Shown here: in pieces, positions 32,176 through 43,413 of the stretch
How the letters are laid out: each line of letters starts with the position of its first letter
Numbering within the stretch: the first letter of the stretch is position 1
DNA from: Vicia villosa
Taxonomy: Eukaryota > Streptophyta > Magnoliopsida > Fabales > Fabaceae
DNA length: 64,000 nt
NCBI RefSeq assembly: GCF_029867415.1
Contig: NW_026706174.1
Span: 124,001-188,000, forward strand
Direction of reading: 5' to 3'
Position numbers and translations under genes: made by a program
The notes under the pieces: model-generated
The model's database searches: none
Told to the model about the DNA's origin: nothing
Seen by the model: only the letters and a program-made list of their open reading frames with translations

Positions 32176-32267
32176 CTGAATTTTCAAAAATGCGAAAGCA
32201 GAAACAATAAAAAGAGTCAGTTCACGTATCTCTCCGCGAGAGGTATGGCCGGAAACCGAGGTCCACA

Positions 32268-33096
32268 AGACCGTTGGCAATGAAGAACAAATTTCAGTTT
32301 GTTGATGGAACGATTGAAGTGCCTGATAACAATGATCTCAATTACGTTACATGGCAGAGATGCAACAATCTTGTTCACACATGGATCATTAATTCAATAA
32401 CACCTTCTATAGCTCAAAGTGTGGTGTTCATTGAAAAATTTTGTGGATGTGTGAAACGATCTTAGGGATCGGTTCATGAGAGGAGACAAGATTTGTATTG
32501 CACAGTTATATCAAGAGATCTCGAATCTAAAGCAAGGAAGTAAGAAGATCTCTGATTATTTAACAGAATTGAGAATCTTATGAGAGGAGCTCGATCAATA
32601 TAGGCCAATGCCAAAATGTACATGTCCTTTGACTTGTACATTTCTTGCTATGAGAAATAGTAGAAGCTTTAGATCTGAAGATCGTATAATTCGGTTCTTG
32701 ATTGGTCTGAATGAAGAGTTTCATGGAGTTGTTTCCGAAGTTCTCCTTATGGATCCTTTACCTCAAGTTAACAAACTGTTTTCTATGGTGCTTCAACAAG
32801 AGAGGAAGTTTTATGGAGCTAGAACTATTTTGTCTGGAAGTAATACCACTGGAAATGGAACTAGAGTGGTGAATGATGTTGATAGTACCAAACAATTTGG
32901 AAGAGGCAGAGGAAATAGTGGATATGGAAGAGGAGGAAACAATGGAAATGGAAATGGCAGAGGCAGAGGCAATTTCAAAGTTTGTACACATTGTGGTAAA
33001 AACGGGAATATTGTTGATAATTGATACAAAAAGCATGGATATCCTCCTAATCTTGGTCGAGTATCTTCAACACACATCAATCAAGTTGAAGCAAAT
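32268..33096 (+). pseudogene. Copia B gag, 3' part with zinc knuckle (broken)
   Basis: This continues copia gag after the Ogre insertion. The first frame (32274-32462) carries 'NKFQFVDGTIEVPDNN' and 'ITPSIAQSV' gag motifs, then a frameshift near 32460 moves the reading frame, with an in-frame stop near 32580, to 32608-33024. That part has a Gly/Arg/Asn-rich tract and a zinc-knuckle start 'CTHCGKNG' near 32988, whose last Cys position is followed or replaced by TGA at 33022-33024. The frame continues afterwards. Gag normally forms the particle and binds RNA; this copy cannot. Confidence 0.8.
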
Positions 33097-34365
33097 GTGG
33101 CAGTTGGATCTTCTAATGATGATGCCAACATGATTTTGATAAAAGAGCAATACAACAATCTAATGATGCTGCTCGAGAAGCACACATCTTCAACATCAGT
33201 AAACATGGCAAATGGCGGTAAATCTTACATTGCTAGTTTCAATATTATTAGTGGTGTTAAATTGATCTTAGAAAAGGGTGCAACACACCATATATGCAAT
33301 AATTTAGATTGGTTCTTAAAGCATGATAAGATTGATCCCATTGTGGCGAATATACCAAATGGAGATTCTATAACTACTTTTATATGTGGAGATGTTAGAA
33401 TATTTAAAGATTTTGTCATTCATGGTGTATTGTACCTACCAAAAATTGAAGTAAATCTGATTTCTGTTTCAAAGTTGTGTAAAGAGCAAGATTGCAATCT
33501 TGTTTTTGAAGCTAATAAATGCATTGTATAGGCAAGAAGGAATTTGAAGAGGATTGATTCAACTAGTGAGCTGGATGGAATGTACTACTTGAGTTTAGAG
33601 AAGGACATATCTCATAACACTAGCAATGCAGGTTTTGTATCAAGCACAAACACAAGTAAAAGGAATGAAGAAACTGCTCATGCCGTTCTTTGGAATTTGA
33701 GATTATGGCATTTATCACATGATAGGATGCAGTGTATTACCACCAAGTACAGCTACATTCCAAATAGTGTACATAAAGCTTGTGATGTATGTCAACAAGC
33801 TAGACAAAAGCGTTTACCTTTTCCTATCAGCAATAATAAAGCATGTAATCTTTTTAACTTGATACATATTGACATATGGGGTCCTTTTAACACAATTTTA
33901 GTACATGGTTTTAAGTACTTTCTAACTATCTTAGATGATCTCAATCGACATGTTTGGCTTGTGATGTTAAAATCCAAGATGGAAGTTGGTGAAAAGATAA
34001 TAGAGTTTGTCAACATGGTTGAAAATCAAGTCAGCAAGAAGATCAAAGTCATTCGAAGTTACAGTGGGACTGAATTGTTAATGCCCAAGTTTTATGCTTC
34101 AAAGGGCATTATACATCAAAGAAGTTGTGTGTACACACCTCAATAAAATTGGAGAGTTGAAATGCACCATCAACACATACTCAACATCAGTCGTGCCCTC
34201 AAATTTCAATCAAACTTGCCAAAGCAGTTCTGGTCATATGTTGTGACTCATGCATTGTATCTGATGAATATAATTCCCACTAATTTACTAAGCAACAAAT
34301 CATCATTTGAAGTCATGTATGGCACCATACCTGATTTAACTTCCTTGAAAGTTTTGGTTGCTTAG
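33097..34365 (+). pseudogene. Copia B protease-integrase region (decayed)
   Basis: The first part (33097-33531) has a protease remnant in which the usual Asp-Ser-Gly active site reads 'EKGATHHI'. A TAG at 33529-33531 interrupts it, then the same frame continues at 33544 with the GAG-pre-integrase zinc region ('LWHLSHDRM', 'CDVCQQARQKRL') and an integrase core ('HIDIWGPF' near 33870). The second catalytic segment reads 'RSYSGTEL' and the third 'NWRVEMHHQ' after a TAA at 34144-34146, so two catalytic positions are degenerate. The third frame ends with TAG near 34363. Confidence 0.8.
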
Positions 34366-34519
34366 GCTATGCTTCTACACTCCCTAATAATAGGCACAAG
34401 TTTGATTCAATAGCTAGAAAGTGTGCATTCTTGGGATATAGGCAGGTATGAAAGGTTTCGTACTCTTAGACATTACCACTCATGACATATTTGTATCCAG
34501 AAATGTTAAATTTTTTTAG

Positions 34520-35350
34520 ATGACCTTTCCCTTTTCTGAATCATCTGACACAAACATACACACAAAAATCTATATAGGCCAATCTAAAACCAACAATGCT
34601 AAAAAAGAGTATGGTCATACACCTCCATTGTTTCCTCACACTGAAGTCTCACATGAATCAGATGATGAATCTATCTCTTATCTTGTTTCTTCAGATAATG
34701 AATTTGTACCAAATCATGTGTCCACATCTAATGCCTTGCCCGATATTCCTCTTTCATCCATCACCAATGATACAAATTCTTCTCCTCTTGAGCCAACTAG
34801 AAAATCTAGTAGAGTATCACAAACACCTGTCCATCTAAAAGATTACATTTGTGATTCTAATATTGTGTCATGTCAATATCCTATTGAAAAATGTATGTCC
34901 TTTTCCAAGCTTTCATCTGGTCATCAAGCATACATTTTCTCCCTCTCATCTGAAATTGAACCAAGCAACTACATGGCTGCTTCTAAAGACCCCAGATGGG
35001 TTCAAGCGATGCACACTAAAATTGAGGCTCTTAACAATAATCAAACCTGGGAATTTATTGAAATTTTTTTAAAGCTCGAGGTTGCTAGATCTTCTAAAGG
35101 CATTACACTCTGTCAACGGATGTATTGTCTAGATCTCCTTCAAGATGCTGGTCTCACTAGATGTAAGCCAGCCTCCACTACCTTGGATGCATCCATTCAT
35201 CTTCAACAAGACAATGGCAATTTATTCTCCGCTGTCACTGCGTATCAGAGACTTGTTGGAAGATTGATATATCTCACCACAACTCTCCTTGACATTGCAT
35301 TTTCCATGCAATAACTCAGTCATTTCATGAGTGCTCCTAGTGAAGCACAT
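34520..35350 (+). pseudogene. Copia B RT-RNase H remnant with internal deletion
   Basis: 34520-35314 begins with a Ser/Pro-rich linker, then the RT N-terminal motif 'DPRWVQAMHTKIEALNNNQTW' (about 34987-35049), and jumps near 35066 directly to the C-terminal RT segment 'LEVARSSKGITLCQRMYCLDLL'. The middle of RT, including the YVDD loop, is missing, so the element could not copy itself. The RNase H end ('SHFMSAPSEAH', after a TAA at 35312) is cut at 35350 by element C. The 3' LTR of copia B is not in the window. Confidence 0.82.
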
Positions 35351-36499
35351 TGTCATACCCCAAAATTTGCCCATACTATTTCTCTTGTTCAAATTCAAAT
35401 CAAGGTACAATGTTCAAAGACATCTCTCCTAAGCAAGGATCAGGGTTTTGTTATTCAGAGGAAAGATCACTGAACCAGAGGCTCCAAGACAGTTCATATG
35501 GTCTATAGTATTTCAAATTAACTCCATGACAAAATTCAGGGCTCAATTCAAAAGAATGATCACTCGATTGCTCAGAAAGTCAACAATCGACTGATTTGAC
35601 CTAAAAGTCAACTGTAGTCAAAATACAGTCAAAATTCCTGTTTTTTTGTCAACATACTTATTTTGAAGTATCATTCATCATTTGATCAAGGATTGATCAT
35701 GATTCATCAAGGAAAGCTCAGAAATCAACAGAACCTAAAGTTTCTAAATTAGGGTTTTCTAGAAGATAGTCAACTGAACTTTGACCAGCCATAACTCCTA
35801 CTTGGAACATAAAAAATTTCCCATCCAAAGCTCATTTTGAAGGAAATTGAATTCTCTACAACTTTGTCGCTCACATGCCAGGTCCAAAAATTCTTCATTT
35901 GGAAGATATAAACCAATACATTACAGGTCCCTCTAAAGGATCGCGAAAAAGTCATTTTTTCTCAAAGCTCATAACATGAACATGGAAGATTCAATTGAGA
36001 TGAAACCAAAAGGAGCCTTTATGGGACTCTTTGAGCTTTCTAAAAAGTCCTATAACACCTTCATAAGATAAAAATTGAGGAAGATATGATGCTCGGAAGG
36101 TGGTCGATTTTCAAGAAAAAAGAAAACCCTAATAAGCATATTTCCAATTTTTGAGTAATGGGCTTACATTTTTTAGCTTCTCACGTGATTATGAGCCCAA
36201 GAGAAGTCCATGGTTTAAATATTTTATTTTTTTGTGATATTATATCATTTTATGTTTGATTTTAATTATTTAAAATAAAATAAAATCGAATAAATCACAA
36301 AATAATTATTTAAGTATGGGATCAATTTTTTGATTAAAATCTAGATCCAATGGACAAGATTGATTGAAAAATATGCAAGAAATAGGTTTGGAATCAAAAG
36401 TAGAAAGATTTTCACAAAATTTCAATCAAATCTTTTTGTATTTCCAAGTCACCTAATAGATTCAATCTCCAATTCAATTCTTGACCTAATTCCATTCAT

Positions 36500-36507
36500 T
36501 ATAAATA
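36500..36507 (+). promoter_or_regulatory. TATA box in element C LTR1
   Basis: TATAAATA after 'CATTCATTA'. LTR2 counterpart at 55497-55504 (TATAAATA, with the next base changed). About 2.4 kb before the LTR end. Confidence 0.5.
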
Positions 36508-38859
36508 CCTAAGCTCATCCATGCAGTAAGAGGACAAAAAAGTGGGGAGGAGAGCCAAGGACAAGGGTTCAAGGTTATGCAAAATTGTTCAAAACTAGGG
36601 AAACCTCAAAGATACTTCCCAACAAGTTTCAAACGAAGTTAAGCAATCATTCATCATCCTTAGGCTTCCAGGAACGCATCTACACTATTTTTGAAGCCTG
36701 AAGCACGTGGAAAAGGGTTTCACGACTACCATTGGTTTGGTTTCATGTTCGAAATTTCAAACTCTCAATACGTGCATTATAAATAATTTCTATTCATATA
36801 TTCATGTTCATGGCACTATTCAGGGACGTTTTGAATAATTTTTATTAAGCTTTAGTGCAGGTATTGACGTTTGCCATTGTTAGGGAAAAAACGTTTTGTT
36901 CTTCGAGCTTGCCATTACAGCCAATTTCAGTACCTAAAAATCGCATCATTTAATTTGTGAGGACCAAAACAGGTAATCTGGGCACTTTGTGTGTTTATTC
37001 TAATCAAACTTTACGGATTTAAGTTTTGCAGGTTTTACTGTTTGTGAGGATACAAAAGGTTAGAGCCACATATTGCTGTTCTGTTTTCTCTAATATATGA
37101 AAACAATTGGTTCCGTGTTGTTCCCCTTTTAAAGATCTTCAATTTTGGTCTTTATATCGTGTGGTTTCATGAAGAGATGAGAGAGATATATTGATTGGAA
37201 GTTGGGTGAAAGTCACATAAATCATGCGTTTGCTGATGGTTCATGATGCAAGCTTTGTTCCCATGAGGAAGATGACCGCGTGTCATCATACAATTGGTCC
37301 ACTATTTTTTTGTCTTCTAGCGATGGATTTGTGTGCAGGCGTGATTGGTTGGTCAAAGTCGGCGCCTCCTCTCTCCTTCTTTAATTGACTATTCGAAATC
37401 TCCAGGGAGGGCCCACGCGTGACTTTCTTTTTCACTTCCCATTTAGCTTTTCTTTTTCCTATATAATATTTCATTATTGTTATATTGTTGACTAATATTT
37501 GTAGCCTGCATGCAAAGAAGGAAGTGATGGTAACCAAGGTATCCCAGGTTCGAATCCCAGTGACGCCACTTTAATTTTTATGAAGACTCCCTGCGTGATT
37601 CAGTACATACAGTCACACACATGGCCATGGTGTATCTCAGACGTCGACCGTCTGATTCCAGTCAGAGACGATCAAACGCTCATGGGTCCGCAAGTCCACC
37701 ATAGACTCCTCAACTGTACCACATCCAATAATACGCCCATGTTCCTTTAATTTTATTTTTTTATTTTCTATTATTTATTTCTTTTCCTTTTCTTTGTTTG
37801 TTTTAGTTATTTCTTTCTTTTAAAAATCTCAAACCTTTTAAAAATTAGCTTTTTGGATGATTAATTAAACAATATAATTAGCTTAATTATTTAATTAATT
37901 AGGATTAATAATTTAATTAGTTAGATAAATATTTTCAAATTAGGATTAATAAGATTAATTTAGGTTTTCAATCAACCTCTTATAAACTTGTTCTTTGCAA
38001 TCTTGATTTTCTCGCGATTTCCCTTCTCATCCCAAAACTCTATGAATGTCGCATGCTTGGTTCTTATTTATTTAATTGCCATTTATTTAATCATTTACTT
38101 TCCGTCATTTAAATTCTAGAAGGTGTATAGGTCGCTCATTTGATTTTTGGTGTAATAGTAATTAGGGCCTTTAATTCCTCGCACTTTACTTTTCGTATCC
38201 CCCAATTTTTGGTTATGTACCCCCTAATCCCGAAGCTCTGTAATAGCATAGGATTTAATTTCCGCAATTTATTTCCTGTCAATAATTAACTGCGTGGTTA
38301 GTAATTTAGGGAGTGACAACTTATTAATTGGACTTAATTCACCTAACTCGAGATAAATACTCGAATCTAACTCACCTGAATGCTGCACACACTCACCTTT
38401 AGGGTACCTCTCTTGTTGGCTGTTGCCTTCAATTTCGATCAAATAGTCAAGTCCCTTCGAGCGTAGGGATACCTTAGCACCTGCCGCCTTCGATAAAATC
38501 ATCATAGTCCCTCGATATAAATATCATAGTCCCTTCGAGTTGCCTACGATAAAAAATGATCTCGTCCCTCGATGTTGCCTCGATAAATGATGATCGTCCC
38601 TTCGAATGCTAAGGTATCCTTAATGTTGCCTAAATGACTATTATATCCTTCCCTTAGACTACCTGCCCTCTTTATGGCAAGGGACAGTCTTGTGGCAAAC
38701 GATAATTTCTCGATGACCCTTCACATCCAATTGAAAGAAGGCTACGCTTATTTACAAGCTAAAGTCCTTAACGAAATATTTTTACTATTCACACACGACA
38801 CTTTTCAAAGGTCTTTCCTGTTCTTTTCGCCTTTCTAATTTGAATAAAATAAAAGTCGG

Positions 38860-38869
38860 TGGCGACTCT
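38860..38869 (+). other. PBS-core 10-mer in element C LTR1
   Basis: TGGCGACTCT, 58 nt upstream of the true PBS. LTR2 has it at 58164-58173. Confidence 0.75.
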
Positions 38870-38917
38870 TGCTATCCGTACATTTCGATAAAAAGTCAGT
38901 TCACCGTATTACAGAAT

Positions 38918-38935
38918 TGGCGACTCTGCTAGGGA
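38918..38935 (+). other. Element C primer binding site (tRNA-Arg)
   Basis: TGGCGACTCTGCTAGGGA, 4 nt after the LTR end, differs from the Ogre A site at one base. Same tRNA-Arg primer class. Confidence 0.82.
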
Positions 38936-39743
38936 TGCTTTCGAATTAAAAGAGGGGTTACCTTAAAGTTTAGGATCACTTAAATGTTTGCTTTGCTTGC
39001 TTTATTTTAAAGGTTGCTTGGGAATTAACTGAAGGACGAATCCTACACCCGGATTCGAGTACACTTAAGATTAGGAGTGGTATAGTCATGGCAACCTCTT
39101 TCACATATGTGGGAGATGAGTCAATATGAAGTTCACACTTGAGTTAGGACTCCATAGCATATGCACACCTTTCTCAAATGAGGGGGGTCTATGTATGTGT
39201 CTACGGGTGCACCGGAGCTCAAGGACCTTTAGTTACCATTAACCCTTCCTGGCCTTTAGGAACTTAGTGGGGGGACTACTCTTGACAAATGTTGAGAACT
39301 AGTCGCTACCCGATGCTACAATTCAGATAGGACCTTTCTCAAAGTATCATTCCATGATGCGAATGTATCATGTCCGAGGGTGCTTTAGAAGGGCTGACAA
39401 TTCTGGATAACTTGTAGAACCCGTTGCTGAAATCTCCTTATCCATAGAAATACCCTTGGGAAGGACACCTGATCAGACCCCATGCAAGCCTTAAGCCAAA
39501 AATTGTGTGACTTGTGTGACTTGCGTGACTTGCCTGTGTTTGCTACTAACCTTCGTTTCCTTGCAGATTTTGTTAAAATGACATGTTTGTCCTTACTATC
39601 TCACACTACGCCTAATACACTGCATTCACATGACATCATGACATCATAAGCATAACATGATTTAACTAACCCTTTCAAGGATCTTAGTAATTTAGGGCGC
39701 ACAATTTCAGGTGCTCTTATCAAGGACTGAACTCCTATCTAGG
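38936..39743 (+). other. Element C leader, upstream part
   Basis: About 800 bp of untranslated sequence with no ORF of interest. It is duplicated at 58240-59046 with few changes. Contains a short 'TGTGTGACTTG' repeat near 39507. Confidence 0.65.
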
Positions 39744-39900
39744 GGCAAGAGGATTTATTTTCCTCTGGCCACGTACCTTCCAATTCAAAGACACCGCACC
39801 TATCAAGGGGCAAAAGGATTTATTTTCCTTTGGCCTTATGCCTTCCAATTCAAAGGCTCAGTACCTATCAAGGGGCAAGAGGATTTATTTTCCTCTAGCC
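39744..39900 (+). other. Three tandem hairpins in the element C leader
   Basis: Units at 39744-39770, 39809-39835 and 39874-39900 (65-bp period). Each reads GGC-A-(AGAGGA/AAAGGA)-TTTATTT-(TCCTCT/TCCTTT)-N-GCC. The second unit changes both stem sides (G to A and C to T), keeping the pairing. Retained in the duplicate at 59044-59203. Confidence 0.6.
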
Positions 39901-40152
39901 ATGTACCTTAAAATTCAGAGATATCCTGAATCAGAGGCGATGACCCACTCGATATGGTGAGCTTGATTATCAAAGAAGGACATTCAAAGACAAAGACTAA
40001 GATCCTTTAGACGAAGTAGTGACCAGTCATTTCCTGATGTCGCAAACTAAATTTCTTAACGATCCTTGAAAACATTGCATCAACATTCATAAACATTGCA
40101 TCACAGGTTTCCACCACAGGTTTCTCACTTCCTTGCTGTTTATTCCAGCATC

Positions 40153-40914
40153 ATGAATCTCGAGCAATCCGTCAAAGACCGTCAAGCTCAGAAAGCCCAC
40201 TTTCAAGTTTTGATTCTGAACTTAGCCAAGGGGCAAGACGAGTTGAAAAACCTTGTTAACCTAGAAGAAAAAGGATCAGCATACGCAACAAAGTTGATTC
40301 CGTGGCACATGCCGCTGTCTCAAGTTCTACAATAATTGCTCAGTCGGAGCTTGATAACTCTATTGCCTCCGTATTCCATTGCTGCCAATCTTGCTCCTGG
40401 GTACAAATACAATGCAAGATGTACTTATCAGTCGAATAGTCCTGGCCATGATACCGAAGATTGTGGACCATGGACGCATAGTATTCAAGACTTAATCGAT
40501 GAAGAGATCACTGATTTCAATTCCCCTGAGGAACCTCATACGACTGATGTTGCACATAACCAAAAAGGCCTTAATGAACGCAACCAATTCGCGAGGGAAG
40601 TTCTGATCTCTACACCAGCTCCACAACAACGACGCAAGCCAGATGCACATAAGCGTCAATTCACCAAAATTAATATGACATTGGCTCATGCATCACAACA
40701 TATGTTGAAGATCGAATTGATTACTTTGAGGGACCCTCCTAAGAATCCTAACACCTACACTCCTGGCTATAAACTCAACCCGAGGTGTGCATTCCATTCC
40801 AACAGTCATGGACATTACACAAACAATTGCTGGATCATTAGAGCTACTTTCATAAGCAAATTTCTTTTTTGTTTGTTTAAACATTTGACTCATGATAGAC
40901 ATTATCTGTCTTAA
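40153..40914 (+). pseudogene. Element C gag stub with duplicated zinc motif
   Basis: ATG 40153 starts a frame similar to the N-terminus of Ogre A gag ('MNLEQSVKDRQAQKAHFQVL', compare 'KNLEAQNAQVQVAILELAKG'). A TAA at 40333-40335 interrupts it and the same frame continues to 40914. The Retrotrans_gag capsid domain is missing. Two copies of the Ogre zinc-knuckle-like segment remain, CTYQSNSPGHDTEDC near 40420 and CAFHSNSHGHYTNNC near 40787, separated by a stretch matching the Ogre A linker. Protease and beyond are absent. It could at most encode a small RNA-binding peptide. The duplicate at 59456 has the same TAA. Confidence 0.75.
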
Positions 40915-42114
40915 TAATCATCATCAGTGCATTGCATATGTTTGTCTTGAATAAATTATTTTTCTATCACTCATCTAAACTTCATCTTTACTTTGCATAT
41001 GTTTTATGATACTCAACTCCTGCTAAAGCTGTATACCTTTTGAGGGAGGATGACAAAAACGATACCGCAACCTCATACAATATGCTTTTGAGAGGACTAT
41101 GCTGACGGTGTACATGCATTGTTTCAATTCCTAAACAGCGGAGATATAAGGATGTTAATCCCTCGTCAACCCCTTTGAGCCTACGAAGTAGAAGTTTCTT
41201 TCTTGTACTAATCAAAACCCTTGATCATAACCTGGGGCAGGGTAGTTCTCAGTTAATTTGGTTGTGCATTCTATTTTAAGAGAATTATTCAGTACACCTT
41301 TCAACAAAGGTTTCAATCACAAGCGTTCATCCGTACACATCAAAGAAGTGTTGGAGATGTCAATCAAAATCCAATGATGGTTCATCGGTCATTGAGTAAG
41401 GCAGTCAATATCTTTCAAAAAAAATGACGAAAAACATACATACAAAGAAAAGCCTGCTAAGTCAAAAAAAATCAAAAAGAATACTTAGTCAAAAATCAAG
41501 GCATCCCACTGACTGTAAGCTCAAAATAGACAGTTCAGGCAAAAGTTAGGGATATCAAAAGGATGAAAAAAGAGAAGTCAATAAATTCCTGAACAAGACA
41601 TTGTTGTGACTACCAAAAGGAAGAAGTGACTGCCATCTCAAAAGTTCTCTTTGCTTGTAAACCATCATCATTATCAAAGGTGCAAATCCAAAAGTCTCCT
41701 AGAAACTGAATGCGTAAGTTGAATTAAATGAGCTTAGGATTGAAGATCATCACGAAGAGGGGTGGGTACAATCAAATTTTGAGCCTTTATCCTTTGTTTC
41801 TTAAACCGTGAACCGAGCCACGTTACAACCCTTAAAAGTCCTAATTGAAGCATGGTTAGTTCGAAAGCATATTGTCACCAAAAAAGTATCCTGACTCCTT
41901 AAGGTTTACCACAAATGCTGAGTTGACACTTCGTTTTTTACAAACATCACGTTTTTATAAACATCATGCTTTTACATATCCAGTTTTAATGTTTTTCAAC
42001 AAACTCAAGACAGACATATGCATTGCATCTCATGAATTCATTATTAAACATATTTTGCTACATAATTTGAAATGTTAGCATCAGAAAGAATCTGCACAGA
42101 GTACGATTAAAGAC
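40915..42114 (+). other. Element C post-gag region with hairpins
   Basis: About 1.2 kb non-coding. Hairpins at 41457-41488 (CTAAGT / ACTTAG) and 41509-41538 (CTGACTGT / ACAGTTCAG, one bulge), the latter flanked by ATCCC and GGCAAAAGTTAGGG as in the third Ogre A hairpin. Followed by 'AAAACTGAATGCG'-type unique sequence to the D insertion site TAAAA (42115-42119). Confidence 0.6.
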
Positions 42115-42119
42115 TAAAA

Positions 42120-43327
42120 TGTTAGAACAAGATTTGTTCTGATCAATATTCTTAGTTTTGATGATAACAAGGATATGAATTTTGTGTGAGATAATGTGGT
42201 ACTCTAATACATTGCAATTTCCTTTTCAGGAAATATATAAAGAGTATGCACAAATCAGCGCTCAGAAGCTTTGTCTCAGAAGGTTCAGCATGCAACATCA
42301 GAACATGGTCTGGCAAGACATCAGAAGATGGTCAAGGCCGAATCAGAACATGGGTCTACGGAAGCATCAAAAGAACTTGAGATCAGAAGCAGAAGCACTG
42401 AAGTTCTCATGGTATCACGCTCAGAAGTACTTCAAGGTCATAAGACAAGAAGATGCTATGCACCAAGCTGTTTGACTCTGATGATATTCAAACGTTGTAT
42501 ACACAAACATCATATCAGAAGAAAGTACAGGTGGCAGGCTACGCTGACTGACAAAAGGAACGTTGGAAGCTATTAAAGGCAACGTCAGTAGACACAGCGT
42601 GAACAAGGCTCGAGGTAGTTGACAAAAGCGTGAAACATTAAATGCAATGTTGTACGGAACACGCAAAGCATTAAATGCTCCCAACGGTCATCTTCTCAAG
42701 TGCCTATAAATATGAAGTTCTGATGAGAAGCAAGGTAGACGATTTGCTAACAATTAACTTGCTGAAACGCTGTTCAACTCAAAGCTCAGAAACTTCATCT
42801 TCATCAAAGCTCACTACATTGCTGTTGTAATATTTTAGTGAGATTAAGCTTAAACGTTAAGAGAAATATCACTGTTGTGATTATAGCTTTTCAGAAGCAT
42901 TTGCAATACTCTTAGAATTGATTACATTAATTTGTAAGTAACTAGAGTGATCAAGTGTTGATCAGGATACTCTAGGAAGTCTTAGCTTGTGTCTAAGCAG
43001 TTGTATTTAGAGTGATCACGTGGTGGTCAGGATACTCTAAGAAAGTCTTAGCTTGTGTCTAAGCATTTGTTCCTAGAGTGATCAGGTTGTGATCAGGATA
43101 CTCTAGAAGACTTAGTCATGGGCTAAGTGGAAAACCATTGTAATCTGTTGCGATTAGTGGATTAAATCCTCAGGTGAGGTAAATCACTCCGTGGGGGTGG
43201 ACTGGAGTAGTTTAGTTAACAACGAACCAGGATAAAAATAACTGTGCAATTTATTTTTATCGTCCAAGTTTTTAAACTACACTTATTCAAACCCCCCCCC
43301 CCTTTCTAAGTGTTTTTCTATCCTTCA
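42120..43327 (+). repeat. Copia D1 5' LTR
   Basis: 1,208 bp. TATA box TATAAATA at 42705-42712. Three tandem ~68-bp units (42946-43115) around 'AGAGTGATCA...GATCAGGATACTCT'. It differs from the 3' LTR at scattered sites; it shares some states with D2 (such as ATCATATCAG) not with the D1 3' LTR, supporting D2 as a copy of this LTR. Confidence 0.92.
42946..43115 (+). repeat. Tandem units with inverted arms in the D LTR
   Basis: Three units, each 'AGAGTGATCA(A/C/G)GT(G/T)...' then 'GATCAGGATACTCTA' (the middle one GGTCAGG), then 'GTCTTAGCTTGTGTCTAAGCA' in the first two. 'AGAGT' and 'ACTCT', and 'TGATC' and 'GATCA', are complementary, so each unit can fold. 'CTTAGCTTGTGTCTAAG' is a second small hairpin. 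It follows the TATA box, so it lies in the RNA. Confidence 0.75.
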
Positions 43328-43329
43328 AT

Positions 43330-43340
43330 TGGCATCAGAG
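43330..43340 (+). other. Copia D1 primer binding site
   Basis: TGGCATCAGAG, close to the plant copia initiator tRNA-Met site, 2 nt after the LTR end. Confidence 0.7.
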
Positions 43341-43413
43341 TGCCGGTTCTAAGGTGCAAGCATTTAACCGTGTTTAGAAAAGATTCAGGAATAGAAAAAC
43401 GCTTCAGTATAAG

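Larger units (their letters stand above)
6954..32267 (+). mobile_element. Ogre A: near-complete Ty3/gypsy (Tat/Ogre) retrotransposon
   Basis: The element spans 25,314 bp, or about 21.1 kb without the 4,178 bp added by a nested solo LTR and its TSD; this fits the 20-25 kb of known Ogre elements. Order: 5' LTR 6954-11627, tRNA-Arg PBS, ORF1, gag-protease, intron, RT-RNase H-archaeal-type RNase H-integrase, 3' UTR with tandem repeats, PPT, 3' LTR 23478-32267. Both LTRs start TGTTATACCCC and end GTCCACA. By eye I see roughly two to three dozen substitutions over about 4.6 kb between LTRs (under 1 percent), plus one deletion of about 60 bp in the 3' LTR, so insertion was recent. It disrupts copia B gag. 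Confidence 0.95.
23478..32267 (+). repeat. Ogre A 3' LTR, split by a minus-strand solo LTR
   Basis: Two parts, 23478-26634 and 30808-32267, align end to end with the 5' LTR. The parts total about 4,612 bp after removing the insert and duplicated ATCAC. Compared with the 5' LTR there is a deletion of about 60 bp near 31905, in the poly-A-rich segment, and scattered substitutions. Confidence 0.93.
35351..38913 (+). repeat. Element C LTR1
   Basis: 3,563 bp, TGTCATACCCC...TATTACA. It has lost two segments present in LTR2: about 130 bp after 38746, and 118 bp near 38812 between 9-bp CTTTTCAAA repeats. The second removed segment contains the conserved 'CCATGGATAACCATGG' block. TATA box at 36500; B-box-like 'GGTTCGAATCC' at 37547-37557. 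No convincing ORF: short frames at 37286-37537 (minus) recur in LTR2 only because LTRs are copies. Confidence 0.92.

Noticed and set aside
37286..37537. 83-codon minus-strand frame conserved at 56296-56547
   Set aside because: It is conserved only because both are copies of the element C LTR; no TATA context, start context or recognisable motif on that strand.
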